From assembly GCA_963745205.1 (NCBI GenBank), contig CAVUWX010000006.1, positions 48,183 through 112,182 of the forward strand: DNA of 64,000 nucleotides, in the 5' to 3' direction. Shown here in pieces: positions 16,514 through 27,046 of the stretch (its first letter is position 1; every line of letters starts with the position of its first letter). The stretch comes from Hyphomicrobium_A sp963745205 (GTDB lineage Bacteria; Pseudomonadota; Alphaproteobacteria; Rhizobiales; Hyphomicrobiaceae). The notes below the pieces were generated by a model. The model had not been told where the DNA came from, ran no database searches, and saw nothing but the letters and a program-made list of their open reading frames with translations. The position numbers and the translations under genes were made by a program.

Positions 16514-17593
16514 ATGGACAATCTTGAGCTGCGTGCTGAGCGGGCCCCGCGTCGCCGCGGTCCGGCCCGAATGCCCCAGCCGGTGGCGTCGCCTGCTGCT
16601 CTTCCCCCGTTCACGGCGGAGCTCGCCGCGGAGATGGCACCGCTTTACGCACGCGTGAAGCACATCATCACGCCCATGGAGTGGCCGCACTACGCGCCGC
16701 TGATCAAGGCGATCAACGAGCTCAAGAAGCAGCGCAATGCGGTTATCCTCGCGCACAACTACATGACGCCGGAGATCTTCCACTGCGTTGGCGACTTCCA
16801 GGGCGACTCGCTGCAGCTTGCCAAGGAGGCCGCGCGCACGAAGGCTGAGGTGATCGTGCAGGCCGGCGTGCACTTCATGGCCGAGACCTCAAAGCTCCTC
16901 AACCCCGACAAGACCGTGCTGATCCCGGACCTGAAGGCCGGCTGCTCGCTTGCCGCCTCGATCACGGCCGCGGACGTGCGCATGCTGCGCGAAGCCTATC
17001 CCGGCGTGCCTATCGTCACCTACGTCAACACCTCGGCCGCCGTGAAGGCCGAGTGCGACATCTGCTGCACCTCTTCAAATGCGGTGAAAGTCGTCGAGAG
17101 CCTCGGCGCGCCGCGCGTGCTGCTCATCCCCGACGAGTACCTGGCGAAGTACGTGCAGACCAAGACCAAGGTCGAGATCATCGCCTGGAAGGGCCATTGC
17201 GAGGTGCACGAGCGCTTCACGGCAAAGGAGATCGCAGACATCCGCGCGGCCGACCCCGGCACGCGCATCATCGCGCACCCCGAGTGTCCGCCCGACGTGC
17301 TCGAAGCGGCCGACTTCACCGGGTCGACCTCGGCGATGATCAACTGGGTGAAGACCAATCGCCCGAAGAAAGTCGCGCTCATTACCGAGTGCTCGATGGC
17401 CTCCAACGTCGCCGTCGAGACGCCGGACGTCGAGTTCATCCGGCCGTGCAATCTGTGCCCGCACATGAAGCGCATCAGCCTCGAGAATATCTACCTGGCG
17501 CTGCGCGACATGCGCTACGAGGTGACGGTCGATCCGACCGTCGCCGAGAAGGCGCGCCGCGCGGTCGAGCGCATGGTCAATCTGACGAACTGA
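16514..17593 (+). CDS. nadA: Quinolinate synthase A
   Basis: 359 residues; condenses iminoaspartate with dihydroxyacetone phosphate to quinolinate using a [4Fe-4S] cluster. Three cluster-cysteine contexts are visible: AGCSLA (Cys144), KGHCEVH (Cys229) and PCNLCPHM (Cys312/Cys315). Other family blocks are ILAHNYMTPEI, GDSLQLAKEA, SAAVKAECDICCTSSNA and HPECPPDVLE. ATG 16514 follows GGAG by about six bases; the earlier ATG 16481 lies inside an operator palindrome. First gene of nadA-nadB-nadC. Confidence 0.95.
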   Translation: MDNLELRAERAPRRRGPARMPQPVASPAALPPFTAELAAEMAPLYARVKHIITPMEWPHYAPLIKAINELKKQRNAVILAHNYMTPEIFHCVGDFQGDSLQLAKEAARTKAEVIVQAGVHFMAETSKLLNPDKTVLIPDLKAGCSLAASITAADVRMLREAYPGVPIVTYVNTSAAVKAECDICCTSSNAVKVVESLGAPRVLLIPDEYLAKYVQTKTKVEIIAWKGHCEVHERFTAKEIADIRAADPGTRIIAHPECPPDVLEAADFTGSTSAMINWVKTNRPKKVALITECSMASNVAVETPDVEFIRPCNLCPHMKRISLENIYLALRDMRYEVTVDPTVAEKARRAVERMVNLTN

Positions 17594-17638
17594 CGCCGCC
17601 GGTTGGATCCCCGGATCGGCCGCAGCCCGCTGTCGAGT

Positions 17639-19314
17639 ATGTCTCCCATGGCTTCGAAGGCTTCGCACATCGGCCACTCTCCGCGCTTCGCCTCAGCGTC
17701 CGACGAGAAGCTCGGTGCCCACGGCGACGTGGTGATCGTCGGCGCCGGGCTCGCCGGCCTCTTCACGGCGCTGAAGCTCGCGCCCATGCATGTTACCGTG
17801 CTCGCCGCGGCTCCTCTCGGCGAGGGGGCTTCGAGCAACTGGGCGCAAGCCGGCAGTCGCCGCCGCCATCGGGCCAGACGACAATCCCGAGCTGCACGCC
17901 GCCGACACCATCGCCGCCGGTGCCGGCATCGTCGACCCCTACGTAGCGCGCTTCGTGACGGAGGAGGCGCCGGCTCGCATCGGAGACCTCGTCGCCTACG
18001 GCGTTCCCTTCGACCGCGACGCGGAAGGTCACTTCTCGTTGAGCCGTGAGGCCGCGCACTCGCGCCGGCGCATCGTCCACGTCTCGGGCGATCGCAGCGG
18101 CGCCGCCATCATGCGGGCGCTGATCGCGAAGGTGCGCGCGACGCCCTCGATCCGCGTGCTCGAAGGCTACGAAGCCGACGAGCTCATTGCGGCCGACGGC
18201 CGCGTCCAGGGCGTCCGCCTCCTGCGCCCCGCCGCCTTTGGCAACGGCGCCTACGAGTTCTTCCCCGCATGTGCCGTCGTACTCGCGACCGGCGGCGTCG
18301 GCGGGCTGTTCTCCATCACCACGAACCCCGCCTACGCGCGCGGCGAAGTCGATCGCTATGGCGGCACGCGTCGGCGCCGTGATCGCGGACGCCGAGTTCG
18401 TGCAGTTCCACCCTACGGCGATCGACATCGGAGCCGATCCCGCGCCGTTGGCCACGGAAGCCTTGCGCGGCGAGGGTGCGATCCTCATCAACCGCCTGGG
18501 CGAGCGCTTCATGCCGAAGCTCGATCCCCGCGCCGAGCTCAGCCCGCGCGACATCGTCGCCCGCGGCGTATTTGCCGAGATCGCCGCCGGGCGCGGCGCG
18601 TTCCTCGATTGCCGCACGGCGATCGGGGCTCACTTCCCGGAAGCCTTTCCCACCGTCTACGCGTTCTGCAAGGCAGCCGGCATCGATCCCGTGACGCAGC
18701 CGATCCCGGTAGCGCCCGCCGCGCACTTCCACATGGGCGGCATCGCCACCGACGAACGCGCGCGCTCAACCGTCCCCGGCCTATGGGCCGTCGGCGAGGT
18801 GGCGTCCACAGGCCTGCACGGCGCCAACCGGCTCGCCTCCAACTCGCTTCTGGAGGCCGTTGTGTTCGCCGCCCGCGCTGCCGCCGACATCGCCGCGCTC
18901 GACCGTAACGACCGCTGCGCGCCGACGGTCAACTTGAGGCGCATCACCCGTGCCGGACAAGGCCCCGCCGCCGACCGCACCGGCAAGCTGGCTCGGCTGC
19001 GACATACCATGACGAAGGACGTGGGCGTCGTGCGTGATGCCGCTGGTCTCCGCAAAGCTGTCGTGACACTCGCTCAGATCGAGCGTGAGGCGGCAGACGA
19101 TCGCATCCTCGCAAACATGGCGCTCGCCGCCCGCTTCATCGCCACCAGCGCCTTGCTGCGTGAGGAAAGCCGCGGCGCCCACGATCGCAGCGACTTTGCG
19201 GCGACCAGACCTGCACTGGCCGAGCGTAGCTTCCTTTCGCTCGACGAGCTCGACCGCATGGCCGCCTCGCCCGTAACCCCCGCGCGCGCCCGCAAAGCCG
19301 GATGCTGCGGATGA
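17639..19314 (+). pseudogene. nadB: L-aspartate oxidase, broken by two frameshifts
   Basis: FAD enzyme that oxidises aspartate to iminoaspartate for NadA. Three frames cover the whole protein in order. Frame 1: HGDVVIVGAGLAGLFTALKL and GEGASSNWAQAG. Frame 2, from about 17853: VAAAIGPDDNPELHAADTIA through VVLATGGVGGLFSITTNP and YARGEV. Frame 3, from about 18357: MAARVGAVIADAEFVQFHPT, AHFHMGGIATDERAR, GLHGANRLASNSLLEAVVFA to the stop. Both shifts go the same way (one extra base or two lost). Nothing else is missing, and nadA and nadC are intact, so sequencing error is as likely as real inactivation. The ending TGA overlaps the nadC start. Confidence 0.9.
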
Positions 19315-20180
19315 GCGTTGCAGTCCCTGAATTGCGCCTGCCGCAGGAGCTCGTCGACGCGGCGGTAGCCACAGCTCTAGCCGAGGACCTGGGGCTCGCC
19401 GGCGACATCACGTCCGCGGCGACCATCCCCGCCGATGCGCGTGCCTCGGGCGCGATCGCGACCCGCAAGGCGGGCGTGGCGGCGGGCGTGCAACTCGTCG
19501 AGGCCGCGTTCAAGGCCCTCGACGCGGATGCGCGCGTCGAGGTGCTCGTCGCCGACGGCGGACCGCTCAAACCTGGCGACGTAATCGCGCGCATCTCCGG
19601 TAACGCGCGCGCACTGCTCGGCGCCGAGCGCGTCGCGCTGAACTTCCTCGGTCACCTGAGCGGCATCGCCACGCTGACGCGCGCTTACGTGGACAGGATC
19701 AAAGGCACACGCGCGCGCATCATCGACACGCGCAAGACCACGCCGGGCCTGCGCGCGCTCGAGAAGCACGCGGTGCGCGCGGGCGGCGGGCTCAACCACC
19801 GCTTTGGACTGTTCGACGCGATCCTGATCAAGGACAACCACATCGCGGCAGCAGGCGGCATTGCCAACGCCATGGCCGGCATCCGCCAGCGCGCCGGCCA
19901 CATGGTCAAGATCGAGGTCGAGGTGACGTCGCTGCCCGAGCTCGAGGAGGCGCTGGCGCACAGCCCCGATGCCGTGCTGCTCGACAACATGCCAGTCACA
20001 CTCCTGAAGTCCGCGGTCGATAGGGTTGGCGGCCGGACCATCACCGAGGCCTCGGGTGGCGTAACCCTCGACTCCGTGCGCCAGGTTGCCGAAACCGGCG
20101 TCGATCTTATTTCCGTCGGGGCGCTCACGCACTCCGCGCCCAATCTCGATGTCGGGCTCGACTTCGATCCGGCCAGTTAA
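19311..20180 (+). CDS. nadC: Nicotinate-nucleotide pyrophosphorylase (carboxylating), quinolinate phosphoribosyltransferase
   Basis: 289 residues; turns quinolinate and PRPP into nicotinate mononucleotide, the last step of the de novo branch. Motifs: EDLGLAGDITSAATIPADAR, NFLGHLSGIATLT, IIDTRKTTPGLRALEKHAVR, GGGLNHRFGLFDAILIKDNH, IEVEVTSLPELEEAL and LISVGALTHSAPNLD. Starts at ATG 19311, overlapping the nadB stop (ATGA); an ATG three codons upstream is less likely. Confidence 0.96.
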   Translation: MSVAVPELRLPQELVDAAVATALAEDLGLAGDITSAATIPADARASGAIATRKAGVAAGVQLVEAAFKALDADARVEVLVADGGPLKPGDVIARISGNARALLGAERVALNFLGHLSGIATLTRAYVDRIKGTRARIIDTRKTTPGLRALEKHAVRAGGGLNHRFGLFDAILIKDNHIAAAGGIANAMAGIRQRAGHMVKIEVEVTSLPELEEALAHSPDAVLLDNMPVTLLKSAVDRVGGRTITEASGGVTLDSVRQVAETGVDLISVGALTHSAPNLDVGLDFDPAS

Positions 20181-20302
20181 CGGGCGGCAAGTTGACGCTT
20201 GATTTTGCCACAGTTGCTGCGCAGGAGTTGTGCGCAACCGCCACCTGGCCAATTCAAGGCGCCTCGATCGGTCTGTGCACCTATTATTGAGGCATCGCCG
20301 TC

Positions 20303-20527
20303 ATGGATTTCACGAAGGGCATCGTCATCTGGGGCCTCGTCGCCCTCGCTTCGGCTTTCCTCGGGGGCGTGTTGGCCGGCGTCAAGAACCGCGACCACTC
20401 GTTTTGGATCGCGTGGTGCTTCGTGCTGCCGCCTATGCTGCTGTTCATACTGCTACTGCCGAAGTTCGAAGGCGCGCGCCCGCGAAAGCCCACCCTCGAC
20501 GAGCAGGAGCGGCGCGGCTGGTGGTGA
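20303..20527 (+). CDS. Small two-helix membrane protein
   Basis: 74 residues. Helix one GIVIWGLVALASAFLGGVLA, a short basic loop KNRDHSFW, helix two IAWCFVLPPMLLFILLLP, and a polar tail KPTLDEQERRGWW. The layout, with a positively charged loop, suggests a hairpin in the inner membrane. Convergent with ppdK, five bases apart. I do not recognise a functional family. Confidence 0.7.
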   Translation: MDFTKGIVIWGLVALASAFLGGVLAGVKNRDHSFWIAWCFVLPPMLLFILLLPKFEGARPRKPTLDEQERRGWW

Positions 20528-20531
20528 GCGC

Positions 20532-23258
20532 CTAGTCGGACGCCTCGGAGTCGTCGCCGTTCTTGCGGCGGATCGCGGCCTGGGCCGCGGCAAGCCGTGC
20601 AACCGGCACGCGATAGGGCGAGCAGGATACATAGTCGAGCCCTAGCTCCTCGAAGAACATCACCGACTTCGCCTCGCCGCCGTGCTCGCCGCAGATGCCG
20701 ACCTTGAGGCTCGGATTGGCCTTGCGTCCGCGCTCCGTTGCGATGCGGATGAGCTCGCCGACGCCGTCTATGTCGATCGACACGAACGGATCAACGGTGA
20801 ACACCTTCTTGTCCATGTAGGCGTCGAGGATCGGCGCGGCATCGTCGCGGCTCAAGCCCAGCGTCGTCTGCGTGAGATCGTTGGTGCCGAACGAGAAGAA
20901 CTGTGCGCCGTCCTCTCCCGCCGCCAACTCGCCGGCTTTGAGCGCGGCGCGCGGCAGCTCGATCATCGTGCCGATCGAATAATCGAGCGTGACTTCCGGT
21001 CTCCATCTCGACTTCGCGGGCGACGTTCACGATGATGTCGCGCACGATCTCGAACTCGCGGCGGTAGGCGACGAGCGGCACCATGATCTCGACCTTGATC
21101 GGCTTTCCCGTCTCCTTTCCGGAGCTGAGCGCCGCCTCGAAAATGGCGCGCGCCTGCATCTCGGTGATCTCGGGATAGCGGATTCCGAGCCGACAGCCGC
21201 GGAAGCCGAGCATCGGGTTGAACTCGGAAAGATCGGCGATGCGGGCCTTCAGCTTCTCCTGCGGCACGCCGATCGCGGCTGCGACTTCGGCAACCTCGCG
21301 ATCCTCCTTCGGCAAGAACTCGTGCAGTGGCGGATCGAGTAGGCGGATCGTCACCGGCAGGGCGGCCATGATCTTGAAGATCTCCTCGAAATCCCCGCGC
21401 TGCATCGGGAGGATCGTCGCCGAGCGCCTTGCGACGCCCGGCCTCATCGTCGGCGAGGATCATCTGGCGCACGGCGAGGATGCGGGTTGCGTCGAAGAAC
21501 ATGTGCTCGGTGCGGCACAACCCAATACCCTCCGCCCCGAAGTCGCGTGCCTGCTTTGCGTCGCGCGGCGTATCCGCGTTGGCGCGCACGGCTAAACGCC
21601 GCTCCGCGTCCGCCCAGCCCATGAGCGTGGCGAAGGCACCCGACAGCTCCGGCTGGCGCATTCTGGCACGCCCGTTCAAGACTTGGCCCGTGCCGCCATC
21701 GATGGTGATGAGGTCGCCCTTCTTGAACACACGCGACCCGACCTGCATCGTCCCCGCCTCCGGGTTGATGCGCAACGCGCCCACACCCGAGACGCACGGG
21801 CGCCCCATGCCGCGCGCGACGACGGCAGCGTGGCTGGTCATGCCGCCGCGCGCGGTCAGCACGCCGGCGGCGGCGTGCATGCCGTGGATGTCCTCCGGGC
21901 TCGTCTCCTGGCGCACGAGGATCACCTCGCGACCGCGCGCCCGCTCTGCTTCCGCATCATCGGCGGTGAACACGATCTCGCCCGCCGCCGCGCCGGGGGA
22001 GGCCGGCAGGCCCATGGCGATCACGTCCTTCCTGGCGTCGGGATCGAGCGTCGGGTGCAGAAGCTGATCGAGCGCGGCCGCATCGACGCGCAGCACGGCA
22101 CCTTCCTTCGTGAGCACGCCGGCCTCGGCCATATCGACGGCGATGCGCAGGGCCGCCTCCGCCGTGCGCTTGCCCGAGCGCGTCTGCAGAATCCACAATT
22201 TGCCGTTCTCGATGGTGAACTCGACGTCCTGCATGTCGCGGTAGTGCGTCTCGAGACGCGAGAACACCGACGTGAGCTTGCCGAACAGCTCGGGCATCAA
22301 CGTCTCGAGTGAGGAGTGCTCCTCGGACGATTCGGTCCGCGCCCGCTCGGTCAGCGGCTGCGGCGTACGGATGCCCGCGACCACGTCCTCGCCTTGAGCG
22401 TTGAGCAGAAACTCGCCGTAGATCTCCTTGGCCCCCGTAGAGGGATTGCGCGTGAAGGCGACGCCGGTCGCGCTCGTCTCGCCGAGATTGCCGAACACCA
22501 TGGCCTGCACGGTGACGGCCGTGCCCCAGCTGTCCGGGATGTCGTGCAGCCGCCGATACGTCTTGGCGCGCGCGTTCTGCCAGGAGCCGAACACCGCCGC
22601 GATGGCGCCATAGAGCTGCTCGGTGACATCCTGGGGGAACGGCTTGCCGAGCTGGCCCTCGACCGCCGCCTTGTATTCCTCGATGATCTCGGCCCAATCG
22701 TCGGCGGAAAGCTCCGTGTCGCTCGACAGCCCGTTGAGGTTCTTGAAGTTCTCGAGAATGTCCTCGAACACGCCGTGATCGACGCCGAGCACGACGTCCG
22801 CGTACATCTGGATGAAGCGGCGGTAGCTGTCGTAAGCGAAGCGGCGATCCTTCGAGCGCTTGGCGAGCCCCTCCACCGTCTTGTCGTTGAGACCGAGGTT
22901 GAGGATCGTGTCCATCATGCCGGGCATGGAGGCGCGCGCGCCTGACCGCACCGAAACGAGCAGCGGCCGCGTCGATGTCGCCCAGCGCCGCACCGACCGA
23001 TTCTCCGACGAGCTTCAAAGCTTTCTCGATCTGCGGCTCGAGGCCTTGCGGGAGCGTGCGCCCGTTGGCGTAATAGGCGTCGCAAACAGCGGTGGTGATG
23101 GTGAAGCCGGGAGGCACGGGAAGGCCCAAGCTCGCCATCTCGGCGAGGTTCGCACCCTTGCCACCGAGCAGCTCCGTCATGCTCGCGCGGCCGTCGACGT
23201 AGCCTGCCGCGAAGACGTACACCCATTTCGGCTCGCCGCGCGCGGACCGTTGAGACAT
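20532..23258 (-). pseudogene. ppdK: Pyruvate phosphate dikinase, broken by three frameshifts
   Basis: Interconverts pyruvate, ATP and Pi with PEP, AMP and PPi. The full ~900-residue enzyme is covered by four frames. Part 1, from ATG 23258: KWVYVFAAGYVDGRASMTEL and ELLGGKGANLAEMASLGLPV. Part 2: SVRSGARASMPGMMDTILNL to the phosphohistidine loop GGMTSHAAVVARGMGRPCVS. Part 3: LPMQRGDFEEIFKIM to NPMLGFRGCRLGIRYPEI. Part 4: GTMIELPRAALKAG, FGTNDLTQTTLGLSRDDAAP and GICGEHGG. Breaks lie near 22975, 21420 and 20993 and all have the same +1 sense. GGAG precedes ATG 23258. Likely a functional gene with sequence errors. Confidence 0.9.
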
Positions 23259-23468
23259 CGTCAAGGCTCCATCGATGGGCGCTGCTTTGCCGGCTGACCG
23301 GCGATGAACCTTTGCCATACCAGCCTCTCTGCGTGCTCGAAAGGTGCGGCGGAAGCCTGCCAGGGAAGGAAACGGCCGTCGGGCTCCCGCGTTCCTGCGA
23401 GCGCGCCTTTGACGCAAGCCCAACCTTACAGCACTGTCGCCGGCCGGCAGTACCTCGGAGAGGAACTT

Positions 23469-24861
23469 ATGACCGAAACCCTGAACCAAGTGCTGACGAC
23501 CCTCGACGAGACGAGCGAGGCCGCACTCGCCCACCTGTTCGAGCTCTTGCGCATCGAAAGCGTGTCGACCGACCCGGCCTACAAGGAGCGCTGCCGGGCG
23601 GCCGCCGAATGGTGCGCGGAAGAGCTGCGCGATATCGGCTTTGACGCCCGCGTCGTCCCCACGACCGGCCATCCCATGGTCGTCGCCCACGACCGGCCCA
23701 AGGTTGCCGATGGCACGCCGCACGTCCTCTTCTACGGGCACTACGATGTGCAGCCGCCCGACCCGATCGCGCTTTGGGATTCGGGCCCGTTCGACCCCCA
23801 CATCGCCACCGATCCCCACAACGGCCAAGTGATCGTCGCCCGCGGCGCGGAGGACAACAAGGGCCAGCTCATGACCTTCCTTGCCGCCGCACGCGCCTGG
23901 AAGTCGGTGACAGGCGAGCTGCCGATCGCCGTATCGGTGCTGATCGAGGGCGAGGAGGAATGCGGATCGGCGTCGCTGCCGAGCTTCCTCAAGCAGTATG
24001 GCGAGGAGCTCAAATCGGACCTCGTTCTCGTCTGCGATACCGGCCAATGGGACAAGGACACCCCCGCCATCACCACCATGCTGCGCGGGCTCGCGGCGCT
24101 CGAGGTCGTCGTGACGGGCCCCTCGCGTGACCTGCACTCCGGCATCTACGGCGGGCCGGCGATAAATCCCATCCGGGTGCTCGCGCATGTGCTGGCGGCG
24201 ATGCACGACGGCAGCGGTCGCGTAACTGTGCCGGGCTTCTACGACGGCGTCGCGGCGCCGGCTCGTGAGCAGCTCGAGCAGTGGCGCAAGCTCGGGTTCG
24301 AGCCAGAGACCTTCCTTGTCTCCGTCGGCCTCAAGACACCGGCCGGCGAAGCGGGATACTCCGTGCTGGAGCAGCTCTGGTCGCGCCCCACGCTGGAGTT
24401 CAACGGCATCACCGGCGGCTACCAGGGCGTCGGAACCAAAACGGTGATCCCGTCGAAGGCGTCCGCCAAGATCACCTGCCGCTTGGTTGCGGGCCAGGAC
24501 CCGGAGAAGATCGTTGCGCGCCTGCAGGACTTCGTGCGCGCGCAGCTCCCACCCGACTGCAGCCGTCGAGTTTACCAGCCCGCAGGCAAGCACTGCCATC
24601 TCGTTCGAGACCTCGACGGCATCGATGCAGGCTGCGGCCGCGGCTCTGGAGGAGGAGTGGGGCCGGCCCACGGTGATGATGGGGTGCGGCGCCTCGATTC
24701 CGATCGTGGCCTCGTTCAGGGACGTGCTCGGCACAGACAGCCTGCTTGTCGGCTTCGGCGTCGACGACGACCGCATCCACAGCCCCAACGAGAAGTACAA
24801 CCTGCAGAGCTTCAAGAAGGGCGCGCGGAGCTGGGCGCGCATCCTGGAGAAGCTGGCTTAA
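23469..24861 (+). pseudogene. M20 family metallo-dipeptidase, one frameshift near the C-terminus
   Basis: Zinc aminoacyl/dipeptidase of the M20/PepV-like group (about 460 residues). Catalytic blocks are intact: FYGHYDVQPPDP, VARGAEDNKGQ, IEGEEECGSASLP and DLHSGIYGGPAINP. At about 24561 the frame shifts by one: LPPDC continues as AVEFTSPQAS, then ALEEEWGRPTVMMGCGASIP and DRIHSPNEKYNLQSFKKGAR, ending at TAA 24859-24861. Without the shift the frame would run on past 24990 through unrelated sequence. Start at ATG 23469 with AGAGGAAC upstream. Confidence 0.88.
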
Positions 24862-25032
24862 GTAGTCAGCGGCTCGCGGCGTCGTTCAGTTGGTTGTGGA
24901 AGGCGGCAACGCTGGGGTCTCTCCGTGTTGCGGTACCGGGGGGCGCGGGCGATCCGCTGACAGGGCCAACATCGCGCAAGGCGAGACGCATCTGAAGCAT
25001 CGATTGGGTCGATAGCTGCAGGCTATCGGCGT

Positions 25033-26106
25033 TCAGAGGTAGATCTCGGCCAGGTCGATGCTGGAATCGCGCCCGACCCGGTGGAAATTTTTCTCCAGCC
25101 ACTCGTCCGCGCGCTGCCGGCCGGTGTCGCGCAGACGGCACAGGAAGTCCCAGTCGGGATTGAGCTTGGTGGCGACGCCGAGCTGCGCCATCTCCGCGTC
25201 ATCGCGTATCGAGTGCATGCGCATGCGGTTGTATTTGGTGCCGTCGAGCGCGCCCTCGTCGATCAGCCTGGTCACGAATTCGACCGCGCGCATCTCGCGC
25301 ATAAGCGAGGAATTGAAGCTGATCTCGTTCATGCGGTCGAAGATCTCGGGCGCGCTTTTCGGAAGCTTCGCGCGCTCGATAGGGTTGATGTGGACGATGA
25401 TCACGTCCTTCGACGCGCCGTGATAGATCAACGGGAAGATGGCCGGGTTGCCCATGAAGCCGCCGTCCCAGTAGGCCTCGCCATCGATCTCGACGGCCTG
25501 GAACACGTATGGCAGGCAGGCGGAGGCGAGCACCGCGTCGACGCAAAGCTCCCCGTTCTCAAATACCTTGATTTTGCCAGTACGCACGTTGGTGGCGCTC
25601 AAGAACACGCGCGTCGCCCGCTCGCAGTGGGCGAGCGTGTCGAAGTCGATGACCTTGAGCAGCACGTCCTTCAGCGGATTGAAGTTGAAGGGATTGAGCT
25701 GATAGGGCGAGAACAAGTGCGTCATCAACTGGAATGCGTGATAGGTCGGCGAGAAGTCGCCCTGAATGCCGTAGACCTGCAGCCACTTCTCCCAGGGGAG
25801 AGTGCGCACGGGGCTGTAGAGCTCACCCGCGCGCGAAATCTCCGACCAGAACTCGTTGAGTTTCTCGCGCGCGCCAGCGCTTCCGCCGAGCGACACACCG
25901 TGCGCGACAACCACGGCGTTCATGGCGCCCGCGCTCGTCGCGCTGATTGCCTCAATGGCGAGGCGCTCGTCCTCCAGGATGCGGTCAAGCACGCCCCAGG
26001 CGAAGGCTCCGTGCGCGCCCCCACCCTGCAGTGCAATGTTGACCGGCTTCTGGTTGCTCCTGACGCGAGACATCGTTTGGGGTCGTTTCGGCTCCTGAAT
26101 GTTCAT
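25033..26106 (-). CDS. Patatin-like phospholipase
   Basis: 357 residues. Serine lipid acyl hydrolase: oxyanion motif LQGGGAHGAFAWGV, nucleophile motif SATSAGAMNAV, and YWDGGFMGNPAI with the catalytic Asp of DGG. The usual GxSxG reads AxSxG here, an Ala in the first position that I recall from related alphaproteobacterial patatins. Starts inside the stop of the 3-hydroxybutyrate dehydrogenase gene (ATGA overlap), so the two are one operon; this hints at a role in storage-lipid or polyhydroxybutyrate turnover. Confidence 0.9.
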   Translation of the reverse strand: MNIQEPKRPQTMSRVRSNQKPVNIALQGGGAHGAFAWGVLDRILEDERLAIEAISATSAGAMNAVVVAHGVSLGGSAGAREKLNEFWSEISRAGELYSPVRTLPWEKWLQVYGIQGDFSPTYHAFQLMTHLFSPYQLNPFNFNPLKDVLLKVIDFDTLAHCERATRVFLSATNVRTGKIKVFENGELCVDAVLASACLPYVFQAVEIDGEAYWDGGFMGNPAIFPLIYHGASKDVIIVHINPIERAKLPKSAPEIFDRMNEISFNSSLMREMRAVEFVTRLIDEGALDGTKYNRMRMHSIRDDAEMAQLGVATKLNPDWDFLCRLRDTGRQRADEWLEKNFHRVGRDSSIDLAEIYL

Positions 26107-26930
26107 TGTGCCGTCCAACCGCCTTCTATGGGAAGCGGCGCCCCGGTGATCGAGGCGCCAGCGGAGGTGCACAAGAATACAGCCAAAGCGCCGATTTCCT
26201 CAGTCGTCACGAACTTTCGCGTCGGCTGGGCGTGGAGAAGCACGTCGCGGATGACCTGCTCCTGCGTGAGATTGCGGGCTTTCGCGGTCTCCGGGATCTG
26301 CTTTTCAACGAGCGGCGTCAGCACGTAGCCGGGGCAGATGGCGTTGCAGGTGATGCCGAATTCCGCCGTCTCCAGCGCCACCGTCTTGGTGAGGCCGAGG
26401 ATGCCGTGCTTGGCCGCGACGTAGGCCGATTTGTAGGGGGAAGCGACGAGCGCGTGCGCGGAGGCGATGTTGATGATGCGGCCCCACTTGCGGCTCTTCA
26501 TGCCGGGCACGGCGGCGCGGATGGCGTGAAATGCCGCCGACAGGTTGATCGCTATGATGGCGTCCCACTTGGCGATGGGGAATGTCTCGATCGCCTCCAC
26601 GTGCTGGATGCCGGCGTTGTTGACGAGCACGTCGACCTTGCCGAACGCCTTCGCCGCTTCGGCAACCATGCCCGCGATCTCCTCCGGCTTGGTCATGTCG
26701 GCCGCCGAGTAGGCGACCTTGACACCGAACGTCTTCTCGATCTCGGTGCGCGTGCGCTCGATCTCGGCCTTGTCGCCAAAGCCGTTGAGCGTGACCGTCA
26801 TCCCCGCCGCGGCGAAGGCGCGCGCGATGCCGAGCCCGATGCCGCTCGTCGAGCCCGTCACGATGGCGGACTTGCCGGCAAGACCCTTGGTCGAGAGGGG
26901 AGCTTCCGTTGGGGAGGTCATCATGGTCAT
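26103..26930 (-). CDS. bdhA: 3-Hydroxybutyrate dehydrogenase (SDR family)
   Basis: 275 residues; NAD-dependent oxidation of 3-hydroxybutyrate to acetoacetate, part of polyhydroxybutyrate/ketone-body use. SDR signatures: VTGSTSGIGLGIARAFAAAG (Rossmann glycine motif), LVNNAGIQHVEAIE, IINIASAHALVASPYKSAYV with the Ser/Tyr/Lys catalytic set (YVAAKHG), and NAICPGYVLTPLVEKQIPE, typical of BdhA. AAAGG lies eight bases before ATG 26930. Co-transcribed with the patatin gene. Confidence 0.92.
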   Translation of the reverse strand: MTMMTSPTEAPLSTKGLAGKSAIVTGSTSGIGLGIARAFAAAGMTVTLNGFGDKAEIERTRTEIEKTFGVKVAYSAADMTKPEEIAGMVAEAAKAFGKVDVLVNNAGIQHVEAIETFPIAKWDAIIAINLSAAFHAIRAAVPGMKSRKWGRIINIASAHALVASPYKSAYVAAKHGILGLTKTVALETAEFGITCNAICPGYVLTPLVEKQIPETAKARNLTQEQVIRDVLLHAQPTRKFVTTEEIGALAVFLCTSAGASITGAPLPIEGGWTAQ

Positions 26931-27046
26931 GGCCGTTGCCTTTCTGCCGAGCGCATCTAGCGTATGTCGGAAAGCGGCGGCTGCCTAAGCGCTACCTTAC
27001 ATCACGGCAGCGAGCTTGGTGCGAGAAGCAGAGCCCGGAGCGGTAA

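Noticed and set aside
23259..24842. Upstream extension of the ppdK frame antisense to the M20 peptidase
   Set aside because: The M20 peptidase has catalytic motifs on the plus strand across this interval; PPDK homology begins at ATG 23258.
17639..24861. Programmed +1 ribosomal frameshifting as a genome-wide system
   Set aside because: Break sites share no slippery sequence, stop codon or stimulatory structure, several occur within one gene, and a few have the opposite sense. Sequence error explains them more simply.
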